Assembly: GCA_031548365.1 (NCBI GenBank)
Contig: JAVBRD010000011.1
Location: 1 to 49,328, forward strand
Direction: 5' to 3'
DNA from: JAVBRD01 sp031548365
Lineage (GTDB): Bacteria > Bacillota > Clostridia > Christensenellales > UBA1750
DNA length: 49,328 bases
Within the stretch, counting starts at the first letter, position 1, and every line of letters begins with the position of its first letter. Of the stretch, positions 31,149 to 39,907 are shown piece after piece. A program made the translations under genes and the position numbers. Under the pieces are notes generated by a model. It was given only the letters and a program-made list of their open reading frames with translations. It was not told the DNA's origin and did no database searches.

Positions 31149-33218
31149 GTGAAGAAACTATTATCGTTTGTTCTGGCAATCGTCGTGATATTTTCACTGG
31201 CAGTCTCCGTGAATGCGGCCCCCAGCGTGCCCGCTCCGCCGCCGGCCGAAGGCGCGGTTGTTGTTTCCGATTTCTTGAACGCAGGTTTCCATTGCAACGC
31301 CGACCATGGCAACGGCAAGGTCGAGGTTGCGGCTTATGAAACGCTAATGGCCGCGGCCAAGGCCGCCAAGACCAAGTATGTTCCGGTCAACCTGCAGGCG
31401 CTTGAGGACAAGTCGTGGCTGCTGCTGGACGAGCGGTTCGAATGCCCGAAATGCCACAGCACCGTGTGGGTTTCGTACAGCAACAAGAGCGGCGTGCCGG
31501 ACGGCAAGAACATTCAGCTGACCCATCCCGCGAAAAAGGACCCGCCCCCGGTGGAACCCGACGCCGCGCTGAGCCTGCTCAAGACGGTGGGCGGCGTGCC
31601 CTTCGTCGAGTGGGCCGCGGCCAAGGGGCTTACATCCGCGCAGATTGACGAAATCATTGCGGGCATGAAGTTCACGGCGTACCTGCTCAACGGCGAAGGC
31701 GGCTCGCGCGCCGGGATGTCGTACCCGGGCACGCTCAGCCCGCTCAGCGGCGTTGTCGACTTCGGCGACGTCATCAGCGGCTGGTACGAAATCGTGGAGG
31801 AAATCTCCGGCACGGCCGTCAATCACTTCGTCGGAACGGGGAAAACGCAGGTGCTCTACGTGGGCAAAACCGGCGTCAACTCCGAAATCGTGAACATCAT
31901 CAGCGGCCAGGAAGGCGTCGGCACGATTGTTGAGCACAACGGAACCGACGTGGACTATGTGCTGCCCAACGTGTGGAACGACCGGCTCGCGGGCCAGCCG
32001 GCGTTTAACGAGCTGATGGCCATGGGCGCCCGGTGGGTTTGGGACCAGAAAGACACGTATTTGTACGGCATGAAAGGCAGCGCGATCGAGATCCCGTTCA
32101 AGGTCACGCTCGCCGAGCCCATCACCGCCAAGCTGCACTTCGCGGCGGACAACGTCGCCATCATCTATGTCAACGGCAAGGTCGCCGCGATGACGGAGAT
32201 GGCGCTCAGCGGCCGCGGCGTGAACATTGGGGACGCTTATGTTCCAAACGTCCTGGGCACGCTGAACGCGGATATGTTTGACGGCAGGTGGAGCGAGGGC
32301 TGGGCCCACACCTATACCCAGGAGATTGCGCTGAAAGCCGGCGAAAACGACATCGTCATCGTGGCCGGAAACTCAAGCAGCACCGGGCACTATGATGAAA
32401 ACAACAGTTTTGTCCAAGGCACCACAGGCACCGACAACGACAAGTACAACTTGCGAAACAACCCCTGTGGCCTGATCTTCGGGTTCGAGATTCCCGCCAC
32501 GACGTTTGACAACGAGCCCATAGCGTCCGAGTCCGGCATGGCGGTTGTTCCCATGGTGAGCATTCCCGAAGGAACCGGTGCGGGCGCGAAATACGACGCG
32601 TCCCGCAGCTGGGGCTTCCAACATTGGGGCGGCATCCACAACTTCCAAACGCCGAATGCCTGGGATACGGACGGTTTCGTGACCGACGGATTTCTAACCC
32701 CCGCGTATTTTATCTGGGACAAAACCCAGGAGGACGTGAACGCGGGTGAAGACAACGTGTCCGGCGGTTTCGACACGGCGTACATCAAGTATGTGTACGA
32801 TACGCAAGACAAAGACGACACCAAAGCCATGGTCTTCACCAACTTTCGGATTGCCGCCGACAATGAGTTCGCGCTTCTTGTCAACGGCAAGGTCGTCGCG
32901 GCCTCGGCGTACGTGAATTCCATCCACAGTGGCCTGATGGGAAAGACCACCGAGGAAATCATGGCCATTTGGGCGGCTCTGAACCCCGCGGATTACTGGT
33001 CGCTGAATACGGGCGAGCCCTCTTACGACTGGACCCATGTCTATACCGTGCCCGCAGCTGACATGCTCGCGGCCGTCGGCACGGACGACATCGTCACCAT
33101 CGAGATTTTCGCCCTCAACGCGCCCGAAGAATGCTATCCCCATTCCGTGGACAACAACTGGGGCAACCCCTGCATGGTCACGTTCGCCGGTACCTTCAAG
33201 TACGACACCGTGAAGTAA
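31149..33218 (+). CDS. Secreted protein with two related beta-sandwich repeats, unknown
   Basis: A 689-residue protein starting at GTG 31149, with GGGAGG 9 bases upstream. A signal peptide is clear (M-K-K-L-L-S-F-V-L-A-I-V-V-I-F then A-V-S-V-N-A-A). Residues 35-140 contain H-C-N-A-D-H-G and a C-P-K-C knuckle. Two regions, about 310-460 and 535-689, share F-A-A-D-N/I-A-A-D-N, then V-N-G-K-V-A-A/V-V-A-A, W-A-H-T-Y-T/W-T-H-V-Y-T and N-P-C-G/N-P-C-M. They look like duplicated galactose-binding or PA14-like sandwiches. No anchor motif is visible. Its position behind a possible SigI promoter and before a secreted protease suggests a cell-surface or polysaccharide-binding role, which is inference. 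Confidence 0.65.
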   Translation: MKKLLSFVLAIVVIFSLAVSVNAAPSVPAPPPAEGAVVVSDFLNAGFHCNADHGNGKVEVAAYETLMAAAKAAKTKYVPVNLQALEDKSWLLLDERFECPKCHSTVWVSYSNKSGVPDGKNIQLTHPAKKDPPPVEPDAALSLLKTVGGVPFVEWAAAKGLTSAQIDEIIAGMKFTAYLLNGEGGSRAGMSYPGTLSPLSGVVDFGDVISGWYEIVEEISGTAVNHFVGTGKTQVLYVGKTGVNSEIVNIISGQEGVGTIVEHNGTDVDYVLPNVWNDRLAGQPAFNELMAMGARWVWDQKDTYLYGMKGSAIEIPFKVTLAEPITAKLHFAADNVAIIYVNGKVAAMTEMALSGRGVNIGDAYVPNVLGTLNADMFDGRWSEGWAHTYTQEIALKAGENDIVIVAGNSSSTGHYDENNSFVQGTTGTDNDKYNLRNNPCGLIFGFEIPATTFDNEPIASESGMAVVPMVSIPEGTGAGAKYDASRSWGFQHWGGIHNFQTPNAWDTDGFVTDGFLTPAYFIWDKTQEDVNAGEDNVSGGFDTAYIKYVYDTQDKDDTKAMVFTNFRIAADNEFALLVNGKVVAASAYVNSIHSGLMGKTTEEIMAIWAALNPADYWSLNTGEPSYDWTHVYTVPAADMLAAVGTDDIVTIEIFALNAPEECYPHSVDNNWGNPCMVTFAGTFKYDTVK

Positions 33219-33253
33219 CGCACCCGCCCAAGCAGTTTGTCGCCCTACACCTT

Positions 33254-33281
33254 CGGGGGATGGAGATGTCTCCATCCCCCG
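33254..33281 (+). terminator. Hairpin between the secreted-protein and protease genes
   Basis: Arms cgggggatggaga (33254-33266) and tctccatcccccg (33269-33281) are perfectly complementary, giving at least 12 pairs with a tight loop. No T-run follows, so it may be a transcript-stabilising or partial termination element 36 bases after the first gene. Confidence 0.5.
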
Positions 33282-33307
33282 ATTATCGCTAAAGGATGTG
33301 CCGGAAA

Positions 33308-36300
33308 ATGAGAAAACGTCTCCTGCCTTTGATTATATGTTTTGTTTTGGCAATCACGGCGTTCCCTTTTTCCACGACGGCATATGCCGCCGGCGCGGCG
33401 GAGGCTCAATTCCTTGACGAGATCATCATCAAATTCCATGATGTCTCGCTGTTCCCGGGAGAAGAAAAGCAGCACCAGGACGAAGTCGCCAAAGTCATGA
33501 AAGACGGGCTGGACATCGTCACCGACAACGTCTATGTGGTCAGGGCGGCGGACCTGTCAAAGAATCCCACCGCTCTGCTGAACCGATACAAGAACAGCAA
33601 GTTCGTCGACTATGTCGAGCCGAATTATATCGCGCTGGCCGAGAGCGTGCCCAACGACACCAACTATAAAAGCCTGAGCGCGATTATGACCGTGCTCAAC
33701 GCTCCGGCGGGCTGGGACATAGTTTCAGGCGGCGGCCCGCTGGTTGCGGTGATCGACACGGGGGTCGCGCCGCACGCGGATTTGCCCAAGGCGTCGAGCG
33801 GCTTTTCGGCGGTCTCCTCGCTTGCGTACAGCAACGACACCAGGGGCCACGGCACGCAGGTCTCCGGGGTGGTGGGCGCGATCGGCAACAACGGCGCGGG
33901 CATTGTCGGGGTCAACTGGGACGCCGGCATCATGCCGGTCAAGGTGGCCGACGAGGCCGGCGTCATGTCGGTTTCCAACGTGGCCAAGGGCATCATGTGG
34001 GCGGCCGACAACGGCGCGAAGGTCATCAACATGAGCTTGGGCACCTCGACCGACAGCGTGACATTGAAGAACGCCGTCAACTACGCGTACAACAAGGGGT
34101 GCGCCCTGTTCGCCGCCACGGGCAACGACGGCACGACCAGCGTGGGTTATCCCGCACGGTATCCGAACGTGCTGGGCGTGGGCTCAAGCCTCAACGGCAC
34201 GTCCCGCGCGGGCAGCTCCAACTACGGCGCGGGCCTGGACGTCGTGGGCATCGGCACGTACACCACGACGTCGGCTTCGGGGGGGTATGTCGCGGTCTCG
34301 GGCACATCGTTCGCTTCCCCCCAGGCGGCGGGCCTCGCCTCGCTGATGCTGGCGCTCAAGCCAAGCCTCACAAACGACGAAATCTACTCGCTGATCCGCC
34401 AGGGCGCACGGCCGCTCGGCGGCGGATACAACGATCAAACCGGATACGGGCTGATCGACTTTGGCAAGACGCTATCGCTGGTGGGAGGAGAGGCCAAGCC
34501 GCCTGTGCAAGACGCCAATGCGCCCGAGCTGACGCTGACCGGCGGCGTCGCGATCGAAACGGCGAGCGGGAAACCGTTTCTCGACCCCGGCTACGCGGCA
34601 ACGGACGACGTTGACGGCGATGTCACCGCGAACGTGACCGTGACGGGTGCTGTCGACGTCAACAAGGCAGGCCTGTACAAACTGGAGTACAAGGTGGCCG
34701 ACAAGGCCGGCAACGTGGCCGTGGCAACGCGCTCCGTCACTGTGACGGCCGCGCCCGCGCCCATCCCCGAGCCGCCAGCGCCGGCAGCGCCTCACCCCCC
34801 CGCGAACGACAGCAAACCGACCGACGTCAAATCGTTCCTGATTGAGGCCGCCACGGGCGAAAGAAACGATTACGACGGTTCCGTGGGTTACGAGTTCACA
34901 TGCCTTGAGGACATGGCGGTTTCGCATGTCGGCCGCCCGTTGAACGGCGCGATGAACAACGCCCATATGGTCGGTATCTGGGAAGTCAATACCAAGACGC
35001 TGCTGGCGTCGGCGGATGTCAGGCCTGACTCGCCGCTGGACGCGCTCGGATTTAAGACCGCGCAGCTGGACACGACGCTCACGCTCAAGGCCGGGGAAAC
35101 CTACAGGATCGTCAGCGCCGAAACGGCCGGAGGCGACAAGTGGTACGACGTCGGCCAGGCAAACAGCCTGCTGCCCAACGCCGAGTGCGCGATCGTCACG
35201 GCGGCGTACACCGCGCCCGGCGCGCACGCCGCGTTCCCCGAGAACACCTACTGCCTGGGGGGCAACAAAGGCTACACCGGAGTCACGTTCTACTATAAAC
35301 TGGGATCGGGCGCGTCTCAGGATCCCGTGCCGCCGGGCCAGGGTTACGCGGCCCCGCCGGTCATCACGTTGAACGGACCGATGGATGTGAGTCTGTTTGT
35401 CGGCGAGGAATACGTCGAGGCGGGCTACAGGGCTGTCGACTGCCACGGCGTCGACCTGACAGGGGCTGTCAGGGTCACGAGCGTCGTCAACGTCTGGACG
35501 CCGGGTATCTACACGATCAAATACGAGGTTCAGGACGCGGGGGGCAACACGGCCCGCGCCACGCGCACGATCACCATGGCGGAGCGGACAGGGCCTGTGG
35601 CCCCGCCCAACGCGCCCAGACTGACGATCAAGGGTTCCGATCCCATCGTTTTGCACGTGGACAGCGGAACGCCGTACACCGAGCAGGGCGCGAACGCGTT
35701 CGACGTGAAGGACGGCGATATCTCCGGGAATGTGGAGATCATCGGCAGCGTCGACAGGAACAGAGCCGGAACGTACACCCTGACATACAGGGTGGTCAAC
35801 AGCGCCGGGCTTGAGGCGACCGCGACGCGCAATGTGCGCATCCTTGCCCCAAATGAGGTCAAGGAACCGCGCGCGACGTACAACTTCAGCGGGCAGGGCA
35901 AGGCGGGAGCGACCGTCACGCACACAGGCGTCATCGCGGAGGCTGCGGGATATATGGACTTTGCGGTGACCAGCATGGATAAGATGACGCTCCAGGTGAA
36001 GGTCGTGAACCAGAGCACAGGCGCGGCGGTTTACAGCAGCACTTATACCGGCGTTGGCGGAACACAGTTCTGGGCGGAAAAGGGCAGATACAACGTCGTC
36101 GTCAGCCTTGCTTCGTTCAAGGGAAACGCCAGCTACGGCGTCAGGGTCGTCACGCCTGAGGTGATGGAGTTTATCTACGAGGAAGAAGAAGTGCCGCTCT
36201 CCAATCCCGACCTTGTCCGGCAGCTGATCCGTGAAGGGTGCACGCCCTTGTTGATCCATCTGACGGTCGCTATCTCCGCGGGTGAACTCAACGAGTACTA

Positions 36301-36535
36301 CGCTGATTTCGTCGCCGCCGGTTGGAAGAAAGACGATCTGGGCAGGTTCGGCGTTGAGGAGATTAAGCTGATGACCTATGCGGTCACGGACACAGACAAT
36401 CTTTCGCGTATCGCGTTTAAACTCTACCGCGATTACTCGCGGTGGCTTGAGATCTACAACATGAACAAGGAAATCATCGGCAAAGATCCGAACATCATCG
36501 GCCCGGGTATGGTGTTGACTGTAAAGGAAAAATAA
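33308..36535 (+). CDS. Secreted subtilisin-like (S8) serine protease with Ig-like repeats and C-terminal LysM-like domain
   Basis: A 1075-residue protein. The signal peptide starts M-R-K-R-L-L-P-L-I-I-C-F-V and ends near A-Y-A-A. A propeptide of about 80 residues follows. The S8 catalytic triad is complete: A-V-I-D-T-G-V (Asp about 150), R-G-H-G-T-Q-V (His about 181), G-T-S-F-A-S-P (Ser about 334). After it come three DUF5011/HYR-type Ig-like repeats (F-L-D-P-G-Y-A-A-T-D-D-V-D-G-D and two more), and a sandwich region from 495 on. The last 50 residues (T-D-N-L-S-R-I-A-F-K-L-Y-R-D-Y) are LysM-like, suggesting wall binding. ATG 33308 is chosen with AAAGGA upstream; ATG 33296 lacks a site. Confidence 0.85.
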   Translation: MRKRLLPLIICFVLAITAFPFSTTAYAAGAAEAQFLDEIIIKFHDVSLFPGEEKQHQDEVAKVMKDGLDIVTDNVYVVRAADLSKNPTALLNRYKNSKFVDYVEPNYIALAESVPNDTNYKSLSAIMTVLNAPAGWDIVSGGGPLVAVIDTGVAPHADLPKASSGFSAVSSLAYSNDTRGHGTQVSGVVGAIGNNGAGIVGVNWDAGIMPVKVADEAGVMSVSNVAKGIMWAADNGAKVINMSLGTSTDSVTLKNAVNYAYNKGCALFAATGNDGTTSVGYPARYPNVLGVGSSLNGTSRAGSSNYGAGLDVVGIGTYTTTSASGGYVAVSGTSFASPQAAGLASLMLALKPSLTNDEIYSLIRQGARPLGGGYNDQTGYGLIDFGKTLSLVGGEAKPPVQDANAPELTLTGGVAIETASGKPFLDPGYAATDDVDGDVTANVTVTGAVDVNKAGLYKLEYKVADKAGNVAVATRSVTVTAAPAPIPEPPAPAAPHPPANDSKPTDVKSFLIEAATGERNDYDGSVGYEFTCLEDMAVSHVGRPLNGAMNNAHMVGIWEVNTKTLLASADVRPDSPLDALGFKTAQLDTTLTLKAGETYRIVSAETAGGDKWYDVGQANSLLPNAECAIVTAAYTAPGAHAAFPENTYCLGGNKGYTGVTFYYKLGSGASQDPVPPGQGYAAPPVITLNGPMDVSLFVGEEYVEAGYRAVDCHGVDLTGAVRVTSVVNVWTPGIYTIKYEVQDAGGNTARATRTITMAERTGPVAPPNAPRLTIKGSDPIVLHVDSGTPYTEQGANAFDVKDGDISGNVEIIGSVDRNRAGTYTLTYRVVNSAGLEATATRNVRILAPNEVKEPRATYNFSGQGKAGATVTHTGVIAEAAGYMDFAVTSMDKMTLQVKVVNQSTGAAVYSSTYTGVGGTQFWAEKGRYNVVVSLASFKGNASYGVRVVTPEVMEFIYEEEEVPLSNPDLVRQLIREGCTPLLIHLTVAISAGELNEYYADFVAAGWKKDDLGRFGVEEIKLMTYAVTDTDNLSRIAFKLYRDYSRWLEIYNMNKEIIGKDPNIIGPGMVLTVKEK

Positions 36536-36617
36536 GCGCTTCAGGCGGCGGGTAACCCGTCTGCGAGGAAAACTGGGCGCTAGCGGAGCTCCTCGCGAAG
36601 GAGATCAACCCGCCTGC

Positions 36618-36651
36618 AAGGCCCTTTATGCGGCGGCATAAAGGGCCTTTG
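36618..36651 (+). terminator. Terminator after the protease gene
   Basis: aaggccctttatgc (36618-36631) pairs perfectly with gcataaagggcctt (36636-36649) around a 4-base loop. A short run of T follows. It ends transcription from the protease gene, 83 bases past its stop. Confidence 0.7.
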
Positions 36652-36780
36652 TGCATCCGGTATATGAAGCGCGTCCAAAATCAGGTTATTCGGACATGCC
36701 CTTGCCGTCATTCTCCCCGACGACCTCTTGATGGACTTCATGGAAGTCTGCGTATGAATAACACGGGAAAACCCAGCTTC

Positions 36781-37362
36781 TCATGATAGGAGACAAGACC
36801 AAGCCCGGGCGCGTGACAATTCAGCGGGTGTTTGCCAACGATTCGGCCATCGAGAGCAGCGCAATGGGATGGCTTTTCGTCGAAAAGATGAAGCGTTCGA
36901 TTAACCTTGTCAAGCACACCGCGATGTCATCCTGGACATGCCCCGGCCGCTCACCGTCAAAACGATGCGCTCTGTTTCGGCCCGGAGTCATTCCGCGCGT
37001 GGGCTGACAGCATCGAGGGCGGCAAGTTCGACGGCATGACGCCAAGGCCTTTGACAGCAGGAGCGCGCATGTGAGCAGCATCTGCATCATGGCCACGAAC
37101 GTGAGCGGCTCGCAGTTGTTCCCGGACCGCGCGCTGGAGCTGAACCCCGATTTCGCTTGACTCGCGGGCATCAGCGAGCGGTATGACCGCATGGCCAAGA
37201 TAGGGAACCATGACAACGGCGGCGATCCGAGGCCCTGTGCGGAGGGTTCAACGTCACGCTGGCGAATCTTAAGATATTGAGAAGCGCGTCAAAATCGCCG
37301 CGACGATCGGGGAGGCCGCGGCGCGCATGGAAGAGGTCGTGCGGATTCTGCAAGTGATTTGA
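36781..37362 (+). pseudogene. Decayed BtrH-like family gene, C-terminal two thirds
   Basis: Pieces in different frames line up as one protein: M-I-G-D-K-T-K-P-G-R-V, M-G-W-L-F-V-E-K-M-K-R, then R-D-V-I-L-D-M-P-R-P-L-T-V-K, L-C-F-G-P-E-S-F-R-A-W-A-D-S-I-E, A-L-E-L-N-P-D-F-A, I-S-E-R-Y-D-R-M-A-K-I, G-G-F-N-V-T-L-A-N-L and finally R-V-K-I-A-A-T-I-G-E-A-A. At least three frameshifts and one in-frame TGA (37158-37160) separate them. The order and A-W-A-D-x-I-E pattern resemble the C-terminal half of the BtrH-like proteins nearby. The N-terminal part seems lost. The whole gap 36536-37450 holds only this relic and the protease terminator. Confidence 0.5.
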
Positions 37363-37450
37363 AAGACCGTATATGCCTTTTGAAGCATCTCGAACTAGCG
37401 GTGCCGTCGAACGCTGCGGGCGTCAGGAAAAACTGAAAGGGCGTGTTCCC

Positions 37451-37912
37451 ATGCAAGCGATTCGCATTGTGGAAATCCCCGACTGCAAGATGGTTTCCTC
37501 GGGGATCGGTATGTTTGGTCAGGAGAAATTCGATGGCTTTCATCAATGGTTTTGCGCGCAGCCGCGTGCAATTCATCCCAAGGATTACCTTTTCTGGGAT
37601 GGCGATGAGTACATGGTCTCGGGCGGATTTCACTGGCTTTATCTCTACGATGAAAACATAGGCGCGCCCAAAGGCTACGACGTCATCGACTTCAAGGGCG
37701 GACTTTACGCCGTCGCCACGGATATCGACCAAAAAACCGATGTCGCGGTTCTGAACGCGCAGGTCGATACGTTCTTGGCGGAGAATGGCTTTACACGGGA
37801 TCCATCCCGCCCTGATCTTGGAAATATCATCACGCCGCCGCGCGCAAAAGAAATCCTGGGTTATGAGCAAATGGATTACTACACGGCGATAAAGCCGGTG
37901 GAAAGGGCCTAA
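37451..37912 (+). CDS. GyrI-like effector-binding domain protein, cluster 2
   Basis: A 153-residue single-domain protein of the GyrI-like fold: V-E-I-P-D-C-K-M-V-S-S-G-I-G, F-H-W-L-Y-L-Y-D-E-N, F-K-G-G-L-Y-A-V-A-T-D and D-Y-Y-T-A-I-K-P-V. No DNA-binding part. Start ATG 37451 has a weak AAAGGG site 9 bases upstream; the frame is open further upstream without a better one. It opens cluster 2, 87 bases before a BtrH-like gene, as the other GyrI-like gene opens cluster 1. The ligand is unknown. Confidence 0.75.
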   Translation: MQAIRIVEIPDCKMVSSGIGMFGQEKFDGFHQWFCAQPRAIHPKDYLFWDGDEYMVSGGFHWLYLYDENIGAPKGYDVIDFKGGLYAVATDIDQKTDVAVLNAQVDTFLAENGFTRDPSRPDLGNIITPPRAKEILGYEQMDYYTAIKPVERA

Positions 37913-37999
37913 ACATCCTTCGTCAGCGTTGAAAGGCGACGCTACCTCGTCGATCGCGACTGCATCGCTTGCTACGAATAGGCACAGGAGGGGAAACCG

Positions 38000-39157
38000 A
38001 TGATCAAGCGGCTGCCCGGCATGCTCCCCTTCCCCGACGGCGCAGAATCGAGCCCCTTCTTCGGGGCGCTGGCGACGGTATTGGTTTCGGCGCTCGGCTA
38101 TACCGAGGATACGCCGCATTTCTGCGGGCAGAAGGGTTCTTACTGTATACAATGCGGAAACTGCAACGCCACCGCCATGCAAAAGCATCGCGCACAGCTC
38201 TATCACGACTACCAGTCGTTCACCGGCGTCTCGGCCGGTTGGGCATGGCCGGAGGATGCCTCCGCATATCAAACGCTGCCCGGTTGGCATCCGGGTTGGC
38301 GCTGGCCCGATGAATTCATCGGCTTCATCTTCGGGTTTGCCGGGATTTCGTGGCTCCGCCTGCCGGGTGGGACGGCGCGGGACGATGTTTTCGCGGCGGC
38401 CAAGACGTCGGTCGACGCCGGACTGCCCCTGCTGATGAAGCTGGGTGACAGCCCTGACTGGCATGTCGTGGCGGGTTACGATGAAAACGGCACGCTGTAC
38501 GGGCTGGACGCGCACAAGCACTTCGATCACACGATGCGCCCCACGCGCGCGGTCGTCGCGTCGCAGGGTTACACCGATGACGGATGGTTCATTATGCCCG
38601 ATTGGCACGCGCACTTCCGCGATGCCATCCTCATCACGGGCCGCGCCGAGAAGACCGTGACGTATGCCGAAATCCTCACCCGCCTGATTCAGGTGCTGGA
38701 ACACCCCGCGCATGGCCGACTTGAGAACGATCTTCTGGCGCGGCTGGACGGGGTGACGCCCGGCAACGCGTGGGAGACCGCCGAATGGCTGCTTGGCATC
38801 GTCGGCTTCCCCATCGAGGGCCGTTACCATATCGCCGACTCAAACTTGCACCATTTATGCGAAGACAAGGCGGCGCAGGAGAAAATCTTCGGCGTGATCC
38901 GGCAATACGTATTTGATGGTGAGCTCGACGCGACGCACGGGACGTGCTGGAAGATATGGGCGCAGTTGGGCGTGGGGACCAAGACGGGCTATGCGCTGCC
39001 GCCCGACGCCGGGCAGCGGTTGCTTATGCCCGAAACGCGATCCGAGCTCAAGCGGCTCTTTACCATCGTCTTTGCCAACGACCGGGTCGTGCTGGATTTG
39101 CTGAGGGAAGCGGCTGGTATCGTCCATAGGATAGAACAATCGGAGGCGCAGCCATGA
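38000..39157 (+). CDS. BtrH-like (papain/C39-like fold) protein, cluster 2 copy A
   Basis: A 385-residue homologue of the proteins at 19263-20324 and 40456-41535. The N-terminal part has a Cys cluster H-F-C-G-Q-K-G-S-Y-C-I-Q-C-G-N-C near residue 50. At the papain nucleophile position it reads S-P-F-F-G-A-L, without Cys, but the later segment D-W-H-V-V-A-G-Y-D has a His at the catalytic-His position. The C-terminal half is helical with T-C-W-K-I-W-A-Q. AGGAGGGG is upstream of ATG 38000. Its stop overlaps the next start (ATGA). Enzyme activity is doubtful. Confidence 0.6.
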   Translation: MIKRLPGMLPFPDGAESSPFFGALATVLVSALGYTEDTPHFCGQKGSYCIQCGNCNATAMQKHRAQLYHDYQSFTGVSAGWAWPEDASAYQTLPGWHPGWRWPDEFIGFIFGFAGISWLRLPGGTARDDVFAAAKTSVDAGLPLLMKLGDSPDWHVVAGYDENGTLYGLDAHKHFDHTMRPTRAVVASQGYTDDGWFIMPDWHAHFRDAILITGRAEKTVTYAEILTRLIQVLEHPAHGRLENDLLARLDGVTPGNAWETAEWLLGIVGFPIEGRYHIADSNLHHLCEDKAAQEKIFGVIRQYVFDGELDATHGTCWKIWAQLGVGTKTGYALPPDAGQRLLMPETRSELKRLFTIVFANDRVVLDLLREAAGIVHRIEQSEAQP

Positions 39158-39690
39158 CGGCGAAGAAAAGACAATGGATAGAGGCAATGTCGAGCCTTTT
39201 GCGGGACGAGGAACAACCGATCTATATGCCCGTGGCCGAATTCCTGATAGGTTTGGGATATTTGCCCGAAAGGCGCAAGGTGCATGATTTTTCGCTGGCG
39301 TTCAAGCATAAGACCAGCAAAAAAATCATGGCGCGATTCGACATGTGACAGGTTAAGAAACAGCTGCCAGTCCCGGTTATGTCCATTAAGTTCTATGGTG
39401 TAAAGATTGTTCCGCCCAGATACATTGACGCGCTAAGGCAGGCCTTGGACGCCTCAAACGGACAGTATGGCACATCTTCATGTTCGGCAATCGAAAAGAA
39501 CCGATGCAACCGATGTGGGGCCGTCTGCACCGGCGGCGGGCTTGGGTACTACTATCAGTATCCGGACGGCACAGAGGTACTCCGCTGCGGCGCATATCCG
39601 ATTGCCATACCCGTCATGACGCGAGAGGATGTGGAGGAAATGAAAAAGGTCATCATGGAGCAGCACGAGTATTTCCTCTCAATCGCATAA
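39154..39690 (+). pseudogene. Small Cys-rich protein gene interrupted by an in-frame TGA, cluster 2
   Basis: From ATG 39154 (overlapping the upstream stop) the frame runs to TGA 39346-39348 and then continues in the same frame to TAA at 39690. Both halves together align with the intact 168-residue protein at 21449-21955: F-K-H-K-T-S-K-K-I before the stop, and R-C-N-R-C-G-A-V-C...L-R-C-G-A-Y-P-I-A-I-P then R-E-D-V-E-E-M after it. The second half has no ribosome site of its own. A single nonsense change, possibly from TGG, explains it. Recoding of TGA cannot be excluded but nothing in the sequence demands it. Confidence 0.65.
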
Positions 39691-39757
39691 GCGCGTGCGT
39701 GTTTTAGCCGTTGTCTGCAACAATGGCAGGCTCGTCGTTTGCTCATGCAACATTCCC

Positions 39758-39790
39758 TTGACATTGACACGATTTCATCGTTTATCGTGT
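39758..39790 (+). promoter_or_regulatory. Tandem TTGACA with overlapping inverted repeat, possible promoter/operator
   Basis: TTGACA occurs twice in tandem (39758-39763 and 39764-39769). The inverted repeat acacgat (39767-39773) with atcgtgt (39784-39790) overlaps where a -10 element would be. No convincing -10 was found. It lies about 120 bases before the next gene and may allow separate control of the downstream half of cluster 2. Confidence 0.3.
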
Positions 39791-39907
39791 AGAGGAGCTT
39801 TGCTGGGCAACGGTGTCAACGTAGACGGCCGAGCGGCTAATTTATGGCGGCAAACTGAAGGATCGCAAAACTTGATGATCGGAAACACCTACAAAGGGGA
39901 GACCTGG

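Noticed and set aside
34472..36259. Long minus-strand frame opposite the protease gene
   Set aside because: Composition artefact of the Ig-like repeat region; no motif and no start signal.
39346..39348. Selenocysteine at the in-frame TGA
   Set aside because: The aligned position in the intact paralogue is not Cys, no clear SECIS-like hairpin was seen just downstream, and no selenium genes are in the window.
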